A DNA stretch of 64,000 bases from assembly GCA_963675135.1 (NCBI GenBank), contig OY776119.1, positions 67,553,727-67,617,726 of the forward strand. The letters run 5' to 3'. The DNA is from Galeopsis tetrahit (Eukaryota > Streptophyta > Magnoliopsida > Lamiales > Lamiaceae). The notes under the pieces were generated by a model. It was not told the origin of the DNA, searched no databases, and saw only the letters and a program-made list of their open reading frames with translations. The position numbers and the translations under genes are program-made. Below are positions 1 through 10,901 of this stretch, in pieces (the stretch's first letter is position 1; each line of letters opens with the position of its first letter).

Positions 1-1
1 T

Positions 2-2872
2 TCAACCCCGACCAATCTCAGCCACCTCGTTTTTGGGCTTATAGGGTCCAAAAACGCATGGCATCAAAGACGAGCTTACATTGAATCGTGGTGGAGGCCA
101 AAGACGACTCGCGGATTACTCTACTTAGACAGAGCTCCGACAGGGGACCTCCTCCCTTGGTCGGCTGCCTCCCCGCGTTACAGAGTGTCTGATAACCTAA
201 CGAACTTGTTGCTCGAAACGAACGCTCGTGCGCCCGTCATGATTCGAATGGTTCACGGAATAATGGAGGTGGTGAGAGACGTGGATGATAATTTTAGATG
301 GCTAATAATGGGAGACGATGATTCAATTTTTTTTGTGGATAATATTGTTGATGTTCTTGCACAATATGATCATACAAATTACTATTATTTTGGGGGCCAA
401 TCGGAGTTTATCATGTCCAATTTTTGGTTCTCGTTTAATCAAGGTTTTGGAGGGGCTGGATTCATGCTGAGTTACCCTCTGGCTAAAGCGTTGGCTAATG
501 ATATGGAAAATTGTCTAAGGAGATATTCTCAAGTCAATTCTGCTGATTTGATAACAATGCTTTGCATTGCTGATCTTGGAGTCAACATTTCTCCACTAAA
601 AGGACTTCATCAGGTTTATTTTTCTCACCACTTCCCTTGTCCTAATAATTTTTTAATACTAATTTTAATGAATATTGATGTATAAAATAGACGTACATGT
701 CGGGAATATGATGAGGTATTGTAAATAAGTGATGGTTTGGAGGGTGAAAATAGAGTAGATCTAAATAAATTGAGACGAGTGTAAATTAATTATTTTCATG
801 GACCTAAAATTAGTGTAATTTTGCATAAAAGTGTTTGTCCTAAATAATTTGTTGTTGATATTTTAGGGAATTAATATAAAAGAATTGATTTTACACTTAT
901 AAGTTTATGTAACTTTTAGATGAAATGAAATATTTTACTTTCGCAGATTGATTTACAAGGAGATTTGTCGGGATTCTTATCTTCTCACCCAAAATCCCCA
1001 ATAATGTCCCTCCACCATCTGGACGCGGTGGAGCCAATATTTCCAAACATGGACAGGTTTGAATCGACACGGCACCTAATGAAGGCGGCCGCGGTCGACC
1101 AGTCTCGATTAGTACAACAGACCATCTGTTACCACCGAGAGAGCAACTGGTCTTTCTCAATTTCGTGGGGCTACTCCGTTCACGTATACGAGAGAATCAT
1201 GCCAAGGAGTTACCTGTTGAACCCCATTGAGACCTTCAAATCTTGGCGTGACGATCAACGACAACCACCACATTTCATGTTCAATACCAGGTTGCCCTCC
1301 AACGATCCCTGTGAAGCCCCACATGTATTCTTCTTTAACAAAGTAGACAAGGCAACTTCCATAGGGATTTTCACCACTTACACTCGACCAGCTCCGCGTG
1401 GGTTGCTACTTTGCACGTCGGGTACCAACCATTCTATAGATTACGTCTCCCAAATTCGTGTACTCTCCCCCAAAACAAAGCGTATACAGGTACTCCCTCC
1501 ATCTCACTTTCCTTTTTTTGTCGTCCAATTTCATTAATTTTATTCTTTTTTTAAAATAAAATTATCACTTATTTACTTAAATGGTCATTAATAGACAAAA
1601 ACTTCACGTATCTTTTTCAGTGAGACAGAACCCTTTTTAATCCATATTCCAGATTTTTGGATTGAAAAACCCATCTTTTTTCTCAGATTTTATGTTTGCC
1701 ACAAAAATGATAATGTTTAAGTACAACTAAAAATATTTTTTTAACAAAAGTGACTATCACTTAACATTATCACTTTTTTATATGGGGTTAAGGGAGACCC
1801 TCGCAAAATAAGATCCGTGAAACGGTCTCACCTAAGACCAACTCATTTATTTATAAGTGCACGAGTGAAAATGATTGGGCCACCCGACAGAGGCCTACGA
1901 CCTGGCTTATTAAGGGTCTAGACTGACCTAACCTATTTATAACATGAGTTGGACTAAGGCTTTTGAAAAAGCCTATTTACTTAAGTAGGTCGGACTTAGA
2001 CTTTGTATAAGATCTTATAAGCCTAATCGGCCGGCCTATTTAAAATTACGTATTATATATATATATATATGTATATATAATTGTAGATAAATATTTATAT
2101 ATATTTTATAATAAAATAATTCTTAAAATATAATTCTTAAGAAAATTAAATTTGTTTTAGTACTTGAAATTTTTTTTATTTGAATTTGTCATTGTAGTGC
2201 ATTTATTTTGATCATGAGTTTATTTATAATTTTAAATATTCAACCGCGTTTTTGAATTTTCGTATTGATTTTTTTTTAAATGGGCTTCTAAAAGTTTCGT
2301 AGACTTGACATGTTTACCTAAAAGACTGAGCCAAGCACATAAAAAAGTCTATCATAAATAGTAGGTCAGACTTATGCTAATTTTTTTTAAATAGGCCCAG
2401 TCTTTTCATATAAAGTCTGGCCTAACTTATTTCCACTCTAAGTGCACCTTCCAATATTTCATAATATTTCCGTCAAAAAAAAAAATCATAATATTTACCC
2501 CAATTTATCTTAAATTAATCAATATTCATTAAAATACGTGTTTAAAAAAACGAGACTAATGTATTTGAGCAGAGGAATTAATAAATATAGATATATTAAA
2601 TGTAATAAGTTACTATTCATTTATCGATGTGAAAAAAAATGATATACAGTAGATGATTTAAAACACGCGATTCATATATATGTATTGAATATAATTTTAC
2701 TATAAGTAATTAATGGAGACTAGTAAAAATAAAATAAAGTATTTTGATTTAAATTTCAATTTGTGATTTTTTTTTTCAGATGGATCGTTGCGAATGTTGT
2801 GACATTATCCGCGTTGGCGCTATGACCGAGGTTAAATTTAGAGAATGCATGATAAATGAGATTATTGCTTAA
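2..2872 (+). CDS. DUF604 / Fringe-related glycosyltransferase-like gene, 5' end outside window
   Basis: Three exons are visible: 2-613, 947-1489 and 2780-2872, with GT-AG introns (614-946, 1490-2779), all in phase 0, ending in TAA at 2870-2872. Exon 1 is already open at the window edge and reads HLVFGLIGSKNAW, then AYIESWWRP, then LYLDRAPTGDLLPW, followed by LIMGDDDSIFFVDNI, a DDD-type metal-binding motif of GT31/Fringe-like enzymes, and GGAGFMLSYPLA. Exon 2 continues with MSLHHLDAVEPIFP, MKAAAVDQSRLVQQTICY and WSFSISWGYSVHVYE. Exon 3 gives CECCDIIRVGAM and a short tail ending NEIIA. This block order is that of the plant DUF604 family, single-pass Golgi-type proteins presumed to transfer sugars; the acceptor is unknown. 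The membrane anchor and start lie upstream of the window. I see no frameshift or stop in the visible exons, so the gene looks functional. The intron sizes come partly from MITE insertions. Confidence 0.88.
661..765. mobile_element. Truncated Stowaway-type MITE remnant in intron 1
   Basis: The segment resembles the interior of the complete element at 37492-37784. Both share aattttaatgaatattgat, then gtataaa.tag, a GGG.ATGATG.G.T stretch, and AAATAAGTGATGGT..GAGGGTG...ATA.AGTAG in the same order. The copy here has lost both ends and about 60 internal bases. It lies just inside the donor side of intron 1 of the DUF604 gene. The identification rests on by-eye similarity. Confidence 0.5.
1863..2438. 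mobile_element. hAT-like MITE in intron 2 of the DUF604 gene
   Basis: The 576-bp element is flanked by the direct repeat taagtgcac (1854-1862 and 2439-2447), an 8-9 bp target duplication. Its ends are inverted: it starts gagtgaaaatgattgggcc, and the reverse complement of the right end reads gagtggaaataagttaggcc. Inside are further inverted GGCC-rich blocks (around 1880-2035 and 2285-2430) and an AT-rich core with an (AT)n run. There is no coding capacity. The size and 8-9 bp duplication fit a non-autonomous hAT element; a MULE cannot be excluded. Confidence 0.7.
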
Positions 2873-3770
2873 CCGTATGACACATATATAATCGTAGCGA
2901 ATAAGTTTTCATCTTTTTTTTTTTAATTTTTTTACCTTTTGCACTTTTGACCCTTTGTTGTTTCTATTGATTAATTTTTCATCTATTAGTGTCTTAATTA
3001 TAAATTGTTAAACAAGGTATGCAGATTTCTTTAGTTTTAATAAAACTAATACTCCCTTCTGTCACTTTTTTATTGGGGATTTACTATTTTCGTGTAGTTT
3101 AATGTAAAAGTTGTTTATTAATTAGAGTTTATTTACTATGAGAGATAATATTAGACTCATTTTCAAACAAAGAAAACAAATTATAACAATTCAATTAAAG
3201 TCAAATTAATGTGTTAATACCAATTATACCCCTTTTAAAAAACCATACTAATTCATTATTATAATAAATTTTAAAAATTAAATACCAATTTTAATGCATT
3301 GATAATGTTATCCACATTGAGAATTAAATCATATTCTCCCTTAGTAACCGATAATCACTCTATTACCGACAAAACTTCATTTTTAAAATAATTTCCTTTC
3401 TTATTGCAATTTGTTTTTCATTTTTCCAAAATTAAGGAATTTTCGGCAGAATTTCTTCTTTTTGCTCAAGATTTCAGAAATTCATCATCCTTCTTCATCG
3501 AAGCATGCATATTAGGGTTTACTTATCACTTTTTCCATATAATTGGGGGATCAATTAAATAGTTACAGATGGAATATGCGTTGATTCTGAAGTTTCAATT
3601 CGAAGGAATTTTTTTTAATATTTTAAATAACTTTTTTTTTAATATTTAACATCAATATAAGACTCATGTATTATTAATCATTTTAAACGTATAAAAGTTT
3701 AATATTATAATTTTTTTTATTTACTTAATTTGAAATTTTATATTTCGATTTATTTAAAAAACGGTATTTT
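2873..3770. other. Intergenic AT-rich DNA downstream of the DUF604 gene
   Basis: No gene is visible. The stretch 3061-3140 resembles 5706-5770 (both contain atgtaaaagttgtttattaa), so the two may be flanks of related decayed elements. The motif aacatcaatataagactcat occurs around 3650 and again before each unit of the tandem duplication further right. Confidence 0.4.
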
Positions 3771-5148
3771 TATATTTTGATTTTAAACGATTTTTTTTTT
3801 TTAATATTTAACATCAATATAAGACTCATGGTATGTTTATATTTAGATTTATTTAAAATTGTTTAATATTATGAGCAAATTTTATCTAAAAACTCATTTA
3901 TATATATTAATTATAAATAAAGATAAATTATGTCGAACAATGCAGAATATTTAATTTTCTTATATTATATTATATATTTTTTAGGGGATAACACCATGAT
4001 TATATAATATTAATTATAAGTAAAGATAAACTCATGGAATTTGCATATATGAAGTCCATATTCAAATGTGTATATTTTAGCATGTTGCCAAACATATATT
4101 CTGTTAATCATTAATTAATAAATTAATTAGTATATTCTTCTTTATTTTTTGTTTAAAACGATTTTCTATCCAGCTTATTTAATTTTGGTCATACTTGTGC
4201 ATAAACAATTTTTTAGTTACCAAAAGATAACATTACGTCAGTTTAATTTAACATTAATGCTTAGTGGGAGTTACTCCTAATTTTGGAGAATTTACAATTA
4301 AAATTAAGATGATAATCATTTATCATTAATATTTTATTAATAAATATAATTTAATTCAAATATTTACTTTTCTTATATATTACATTATATATTTTTATAT
4401 TTTGATTTTAAACGATTTTTTTTAATATTTAACATCAATATAAGACAGCTCTGGATTGCCTAAAGTATTTTGGGGAGAAGCAGTGTCAACAGCAGCCTAC
4501 TTGATAAACAAAAGTCCTTCCTCAGCTGTGCAATTTAAAACCACTCATGGTATGTTTATATTTTTATTTATTTAAATGTTTAATATTATAAGTAAATTTT
4601 ATCTAATTTTTTTTTATATATATTAATTATAAATAAAATAAATTATGTCGAACAATTTTGTTGATTCAGAATATTTAGTTTTCTTATATTATATTATATA
4701 TTTGTATGGGATAACACCATCATTATGTAATAATACTATGATCATATTAATTATAAATAAAGATAAACTCATGTGTTTTGTATATATGAAGTTCGTATTC
4801 AAATGTGCATATCTTTTTAGCATATCGTCAAACATATATTCTGTTAATCATTAACTACTAAATTAATTAGTATATTCTTCTTTATTTTTGTTGAAAATAA
4901 TTTTCTATTCAACTTATTTAATTTTGGTCATACTTTGGTACTTTGTGCATAAACGATTTTTTTAGTTACAAAAAGATAACATTAAGTCAGTTTAATAAAA
5001 CTTTAATTCTTCGTGGGAGTTACTACTAATTTAAAGGAGAAGTTATAATTAACATTAACATGATAATCATTTATCATTAACATTTTATTAATAAATATAA
5101 TTTAATTCGAATATTTACTTTTCTTATATATTACATTATATATTCTTA
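3771..5148. repeat. Tandem duplication of an approx. 620-bp AT-rich unit
   Basis: Two direct copies lie side by side, roughly 3771-4392 and 4393-5148. Each begins with TTTTGATTTTAAACG, runs into aacatcaatataagac, then tcatggtatgtttatattt, and contains the same later landmarks in order, including aacatatattctgttaatca, tagtatattcttctttattt and aatttaattttggtcatac-like text. Copies differ by about 10% by eye and by small indels. The second copy also carries a 98-bp insert at 4447-4544 that the first lacks. No function is apparent. Confidence 0.75.
4447..4544 (+). pseudogene. 98-bp fragment of Copia integrase inserted in the second duplication unit
   Basis: In frame from 4447 the piece reads SGLPKVFWGEAVSTAAYLIN, then KSPSSAVQFKT. 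This is the C-terminal integrase region of Ty1/Copia polyproteins (normally ..LP..FWAEAV.TA.YLINR.P...). It lies exactly between taagac and tcatggtatg, which are contiguous in the other unit, with a 2-base overlap (ac) at the junctions. No LTR, flanking pol or target duplication is present, so it is a captured filler fragment and not an insertion by integrase. Confidence 0.8.
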
Positions 5149-6120
5149 TTAATACCCTTATTTGCATATATGAAGCTAATATTTAAATATTTACTGTGTT
5201 TTGTATGAAATATAAAACCTTAAGATCATTGCATATTTTGATCTATGAAACATACTTTCGAAAAAATTTAAGCTTTGAAACTTTATTTCAAAAAACTATA
5301 AAACGATAATCGAAGAAATGCAAAAAAACGAAAATCTACAAAATACATGAACTTCCTTCTTCGAAAAACGCCTATCTTCCTTCAACCGACGAGATGACAA
5401 CGTTCTTCAAGCACACGAGACCACAAAATCAAGCCGATGCAAAAATTTCTACCTTCCGAAGATTTCTGAATTCGAGCTCCAAGAATACTCCGGCTGAAAT
5501 TTAGGAAAGATTTTGAAAAATTGAGAATGAGTTATTAGCGCGATTTCCGAAAATTTGGGTTTTATGAATTATTATTTTAAATAATATGAATAAAATTAAT
5601 TGAATATGGAAAATTCGAATGTCATTAAAAAAAAAAGGGTATAATTGTACATCTATCACCCAATTTGTTCTTTTTTGTAACTTTAAATTGTTGTCTTTAT
5701 TTTTTCTATCACTTTTTTATGGGAATTTACTGTAATTTAATGTAAAAGTTGTTTATTAATTAATATTAGAGAATTTTAGTCATTCCTATAACACTTAAGC
5801 AAATAGAAACTACAAGTTTAAAAAGTTTCTATTAGGTTCAAATTAGAGTAAAAAAACCAAAACTACCCTTAATATATATACATATCTTACATTATTTTCG
5901 AGAATTAAAAATTAAATCAAATTTTAAATTCCATAATATGTGCAGCTGTTCAATCCTTAATTATAGGCATGATTTACGATCTTTGCTGACTTTCCCAAAT
6001 CCTACTTTCTCTAATTCGGGTTATGACTCGTTCGGATTTGGGCTTGGAGGGGATGACGACTAAGACGGAAGGTTGGTGGGTACACTCCGGCAGCGACGAT
6101 GTTGATACGACAACACTATT
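5149..6120. other. AT-rich intergenic DNA, no gene recognised
   Basis: The stretch is AT-rich with a slightly more GC-balanced block at 5330-5530, and has no convincing reading frame. The right part (5690-5900) resembles 3040-3240. I could not assign it to a known element. Confidence 0.35.
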
Positions 6121-6124
6121 GAAG

Positions 6125-6125
<1 letters not shown>

Positions 6126-6159
<34 letters not shown>
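6126..6159. repeat. (AT)n microsatellite
   Basis: An uninterrupted AT dinucleotide run of about 34 bases lies in otherwise non-coding DNA. Confidence 0.9.
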
Positions 6160-6163
<4 letters not shown>

Positions 6164-6626
6164 TTGGTGCTTTGATATGAGAATTGTTGTGTTTTTTTTG
6201 TTTCTCTTAGACTATCCTCATCAGTGACCTTCCTCCAACCCAACCTTTCAATATTATATTAATTTCTCTCTCATCCATATATACAATTTACAATTCAACC
6301 TAAATTTAACTTTATCATACTTTATTAGTGACACTAACCCAACCCAACCCAAAAATAATAATAATTTTTTAAATACATATTATATTATAAATTTTTACTA
6401 TATTTTAATGTGTAAATTGATATATACAAATTACTTGATATTTTAAATTTGTAATTATAATATGATTTTTTTTATCACACACTTAAAATAAATAATGAAC
6501 TCAATAACAAAATTAAAATTACAAGATTTGAAAATACGAAATTGAAAAGCAATAATAAGCAAGCTACAAATGGATGCATGAAATATTAAATTACAAATAG
6601 AGAAAACAAAAATTACTTATTTAATT

Positions 6627-6812
6627 CTATAGGCCGAATTTTTGCCATATATGCTCAGAATTTGAAAGAGAAGGATTAAAATAAGATCCAAAATTTGGAT
6701 AATCTTGAGAGTTTGGAAAATTTTGAGAGTTTGAAAAAAATTTGGGATAATTTAGATCCATATAGTTAGAAATATTAGAAGATAAAAGAGAGAATTTTAG
6801 TTTGTGTTTCAA
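6627..6812 (-). pseudogene. N-terminal fragment resembling PIF/Harbinger ORF1 (Myb/SANT-like) proteins
   Basis: A short minus-strand frame contains an Asn/Pro/Phe/Tyr-rich run, MDLNYPKFFSNSQNFPNSQ followed by DYPNFGSYFNPS. Such runs open the Myb/SANT-like ORF1 proteins of plant PIF/Harbinger transposons, which are often mis-named glutathione S-transferase T3-like. The likely start is the Met at about 6758. A TATA-like box (ctataaatag, minus strand, about 6830-6840) lies about 75 bp upstream. The frame stops after about 40 residues and neither a SANT domain nor a transposase follows, so this is a truncated remnant or non-autonomous derivative. The call rests on composition and pattern and is tentative. 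Confidence 0.4.
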
Positions 6813-6959
6813 AATAGCTAGATATTGGACTCTATTTATAGAGAAAAAAAATTACGAATTTTGATATCTTTATAATATATATTTGCAAACATTTTTTACA
6901 GCCACGTGGAACTATTTCATTGGTCTATTTCAATCTTTCTCTTCTCAAATCACTATATT

Positions 6960-8404
6960 TCAAAATCTCTGAATTCTCATTCATTCTACACTTTTCTTTT
7001 AATCTCATCCATCCATTTTAAAACTTAATCTTGACCTTACATTCTTAATCTTATTTTCTATATAAATCCCTCATCTCTTCTCAAAATCCCTAATTTCTCA
7101 TTCATTCTCAATTTTACTTTTTATGTCATCCATTGATTATAATCAATTAATTTATTGAAGATTTTGGATTTTAAAGATTGTCTACTCAATAGAACAATTC
7201 ATTACATTTTATAATTTATTGTGACTTTGAAGATTGTAAAGAAATTTTGAAGATTGAAGATTATCTACTCGAAATTTTGAAGATTGAAGATTTTTGTAAT
7301 TTATGTATATTTCTTCTTTACATTTGAAGTTTTTTTTTTTTTTTAATTTATGATTGTCTCTCATATTCTCAATAGAAATCCAACACTCTGTCTTTCTTAT
7401 GTATCAAATTTTATAAATCCAAAAATTTAATATTTCAATCCAACAAATTCAACAATTCGTCTTTTTACTTTTTTAAATCCAACAAATCCATCTTAATTGT
7501 CATAATTCAACAATTCGTCTTCCTTGATGTATCAAATTTTATAAATCCATTGTCATAAATTTAATATTTCGATCTTTTTATTTTTATAAATTCAATTTAA
7601 ATAAAATAATCATATTTAATCTTATACAAATTTAATCTTAATAATATTCTAATTTTAATTTTATAAATCCACTCCAATTCATTCTCAATTTGATTGTCTA
7701 CAATAATATTTTATAAATCCAACAATTCGTCTATAAAATTAATAAATTTAATCTTATATATCTTCATATTTTCTCATATTACTTCAACAATAAGATTTAA
7801 TTTTTTTTTCTAAAATTATCCAACAATTTTTTACTAAAATTACTCCAACAATATCATAATTACTCGTATTTTAGCTTTAATTTTTATAAATCTAACTTAA
7901 ATAAATTTAATCTATCTTAATAATATGTAAATAAATTTAATTTTAATCTTATTTCTAAAATTACTTCAACAATAAGATTTAATTTTTTATTATCCAACAA
8001 TTTTTTTCCTAAAATTACTCCAACAATATCATAATTACAATATGTCTTTAATTTTTATAAATCTAACTTAAATAAATTTAATCAATCTTAATAATATCTA
8101 AATAAATTTAATTTTAATCTTATTCCTAAAATTACTCCAACAATAAGATTTAATTTTTTCCCTATTTAATCTATCTTAATAATATCTAAATAAATTTAAT
8201 TTTAATCTTATTCCTAAAATTACTCTCCAACAATAAGATTTGATTATTTTTCTCTAAAATTACTCCAACAAACAATAATATTTTATAATTCCAACAATCC
8301 GTCTATAAAATTAATAAATTTAATCTTATCTTATCTATCTTAATAATATTTAAATACTTCAACAATAAATATAAAATTTGATATATTGATCTTTTTACTT
8401 TTTT
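6960..8404. repeat. Degenerate AT-rich repeat tract, left block
   Basis: The tract is built of irregularly repeated phrases such as ctccaacaataagatttaat, taaaattactccaacaata, atcttaataatatctaaata and ataaatttaattttaatctt. The same phrases in the same orientation recur at 20990-21655. Period and order are irregular, so this is a degenerate satellite-like tract and not a clean tandem array. No coding sequence is present. Confidence 0.65.
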
Positions 8405-8439
8405 TTAAATCCAACAAATCTATATTAATTGGGTAACAC

Positions 8440-9125
8440 TTGTGTGCATCCGTATGCACCGTACCCCCTAATTTTAATTTTTTATTTATATTTTATCTAT
8501 ACCCACTAATTTAATGAGTTCACCCTTAAATCATATTTTTATTACCGTTATCTGTACCCACTCATTTTATGAATTCACCCCCAAATCTTTTTTTTACAAC
8601 TACACCCGCTCCTTTTATGAGTTCACCCCCAAATTATTTTTTTGCCACAATTATCTGCACCCGCTCATTTTATGAGTTCACCCCCCCAAATTATATTTAT
8701 ACTACAGTTATCTACACCCACTCACTTTATGAGTTCACCCCCAAATTATCTGCACCCGTTCATTTTATGAGTTCACTTCCAAATAATTTTTTTAAAAAAA
8801 TTATATTTAAAAAACTATATTATCTTTTTATTGATTTATTCAAAATATAATAAAATCAACCTTAATTTATACATTTACAATTTGCAGCCGAGTTATATTC
8901 GATTCACCACGAAATCACCCATATTTTTTAAAATAAAATCGTAAAAACATAATTAAAAAAAACTATTGAAATTAATCACAAATCTCAATTTTTTTTCTTT
9001 TAATTTTTTTTCAATTTTCAGTTTTTATTTCAAACTTTTTATTTCTTCATTTTTTTTTGTTTAGCGTTTTTAAATTTTTTAATATAAAATAATATTATAT
9101 GTATAATTTTATTATAGTCGCTACT
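8440..9125 (+). repeat. Left arm of a large inverted repeat with internal minisatellite (foldback-like)
   Basis: The outer part (8505-8780) is an array of about six units of 45-60 bp built on atgagttcacccccaaatta and ttatctgcacccgctcattt. The inner part (8880-9125) is AT-rich with gattcaccacgaaatcaccc. Both parts reappear in reverse complement and mirrored order at 19955-20580. Mirrored arms with tandem repeats inside them are the hallmark of foldback elements. The outer edge near 8440 (gtatgcaccgtaccccc) matches the reverse complement of about 20555-20580 only roughly. Confidence 0.6.
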
Positions 9126-9820
9126 CGCTAGTAAAATAAGTAATAACCAGTAATACCATAAACCATAATCAGTAATACCATTAATAATAATCAGTAATAT
9201 CTTATACAATAACAAATAATTGTACACATCTAATTATATTCAATAATACCAAGAATAGTTATTAGTAATGAAAGTGTGTGGGGGGGATGGTATCTAGTTT
9301 TTAAGTAAAAAACAGAACAATGTTACACTGAATGTTGTGACAATTAGTGTAGCATTAACTCTAACAGAATGTGAATAATAAAACACAGTACACAGCGGAA
9401 GTCTAAAACACTAAAACACAATACGAACACAATGGAATAATTTTTAACATAGATTTTATTAATAACAAAACCTATGCTAAGCCTTACGGCGAAAACAATA
9501 ACTTAGTTCCTAAGTTATACACAAAAATGTCGTGTGAAATGTCTCAGCAATTACTTCAACATTCCACAAACAGAAACTACAATCGAGGCAGGTGTCTGAA
9601 TCTATAAATAGACTTAAGTGTAAGACACTGTCTAAAGAACTAATCTGATCTATGATTCACTCTCACTCGATATAAGACTAGAACTAAGTACACTGGAAGG
9701 TGTGGTATCCCTCGGCGTACGTTAAATGATACAACTACTGGCCATAACTCCGAACTAGGGTTGAACTCTCAAGAAGGTGTTACTCGAATAGTGCATACTT
9801 TAAAATGAAAGATTCTGGCG

Positions 9821-9830
9821 GTATTTATAG
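9821..9830 (-). promoter_or_regulatory. TATA-like box in Copia-C LTR
   Basis: The minus strand reads ctataaatac, 320 bases into the LTR from its U3 end, and it is conserved in the other LTR at 19117-19126. It marks the probable U3/R region. Confidence 0.55.
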
Positions 9831-10001
9831 AGAAATACTCAGCTTCTAGATCCTTCCATTATGAGATCCTATTTTTTAGGACCTCAACCTCCATGATCTC
9901 TCTAGATCTTTCTGCCATCTTCCAGGTCATTCTACAATGCTCTAAACTCTTCTATCACTTTCTGCAACCTTCTGGACTCTTCTATGTTCCAGACTCTTGT
10001 A

Positions 10002-10025
10002 GAACCTTCTGGAATCGTTCCTGAA
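10002..10025. promoter_or_regulatory. Heat-shock element array in the 3' LTR of Copia-C
   Basis: The bases read GAA-cc-TTC-tg-GAA-tcg-TTC-ct-GAA: five alternating nGAAn/nTTCn modules, four of them in perfect 5-bp phase and one step stretched by a single base. This is the consensus bound by heat-shock factor trimers. It lies about 180 bp upstream of the LTR TATA-like box on the element's coding strand. Confidence 0.7.
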
Positions 10026-10148
10026 TGTGAGAGCATTTAGTACAACATTTAATGTAACATTTCAAAAAAGACTTAGAATAAATCAAGGAAGGTCAAATTA
10101 AGATGTTGTTAATAATGTTAAAGCATTTAAGATTTAACAACATCTACA

Positions 10149-10160
10149 ATCTCCCCCAAT
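10149..10160 (-). other. Polypurine tract of Copia-C
   Basis: The minus strand reads attgggggagat directly against the inner edge of the 3' LTR, the expected position of the plus-strand primer. Confidence 0.75.
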
Positions 10161-10811
10161 TTGACCTTTCGACTACAACACACCTGATGCACATATATTT
10201 CTATACATACTCAGTATTATGTATTTAGGTGAGTTGAACTCCAAAGCTAAATACTAGTCAAGACAATACCTGTTGTAACCGTTGGATCAAATCAAACAGA
10301 GATCAAGAATAATTTTACTAAGATCCGTGCCATAAGATCAAAGTAATCTTACTAAAAAACAAAACAAGTATAAACAGTACACTTGTTTACAAAACAATTA
10401 ACTTTTACAAAAAATCAAAGATTAAATCAGAGCATATAAGGGTATATACCAGATTAGTTCTAAGACTTATGTAAGACTAAAAAAACAGACAAACAAAAAC
10501 AAACAAGGACTAAACAATATAATCAGAGCAAACAAAACAATAAAAAAAAAATAAATAAATAAACTAAACAAGGCATATTCATCATGCAGTAAGCAATTAA
10601 TGATAGGAAAACAAATTAAGCAATAAGCAGTAATCAAATATCATTAGTGCAAACTAATTTAAGCAAGACAAATATAAACAACCTATCAACTAGAAATAGT
10701 AAATATTGTATCAGAATAAACATAATTTTTAACTTAAACATAACAGAATAACAAAAACAAAAGTAGGACTGAAAATGGCATGAATTGCTATAACAATAGC
10801 AGCAGCATCAA

Positions 10812-10874
10812 GGTCCTGCACATGTGCCATCTGTACTTCGTGATGGTCCTGCACATGTGCCATCTGTACTTCAG
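10812..10874. repeat. Two-copy 33-bp tandem repeat between extra ORF and 3' LTR
   Basis: The unit ggtcctgcacatgtgccatc followed by tgtacttc occurs twice, with starts at 10812 and 10845. It contains the palindrome gcacatgtgc. It sits in the non-coding segment downstream of the extra ORF of Copia-C and is followed at once by a PPT-like tract (actccccct). Confidence 0.8.
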
Positions 10875-10901
10875 TACTCCCCCTGTCTTGCATCATCTGT
10901 T

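Larger units (their letters stand above)
9269..10148 (-). repeat. 3' LTR of Copia-C
   Basis: The 880-bp direct repeat runs from tgaaagtgtgtgg to aacatctaca on the + strand, so both strands have TG..CA ends. On the coding strand U3 begins at 10148. It contains a five-part heat-shock-element array (10002-10025) and a TATA-like box (ctataaatac, 9821-9830). Confidence 0.93.

Noticed and set aside
5974..6243. Minus-strand frame with a Tyr-Ile repeat
   Set aside because: The repeat is a translation of the (AT)n microsatellite and no family resemblance is seen.
8569..8850. Plus-strand frame with repeated PPN(L/Y)FF and YEFTP units
   Set aside because: It is simply the minisatellite of the inverted arm read in one frame; the unit length does not keep the frame throughout.
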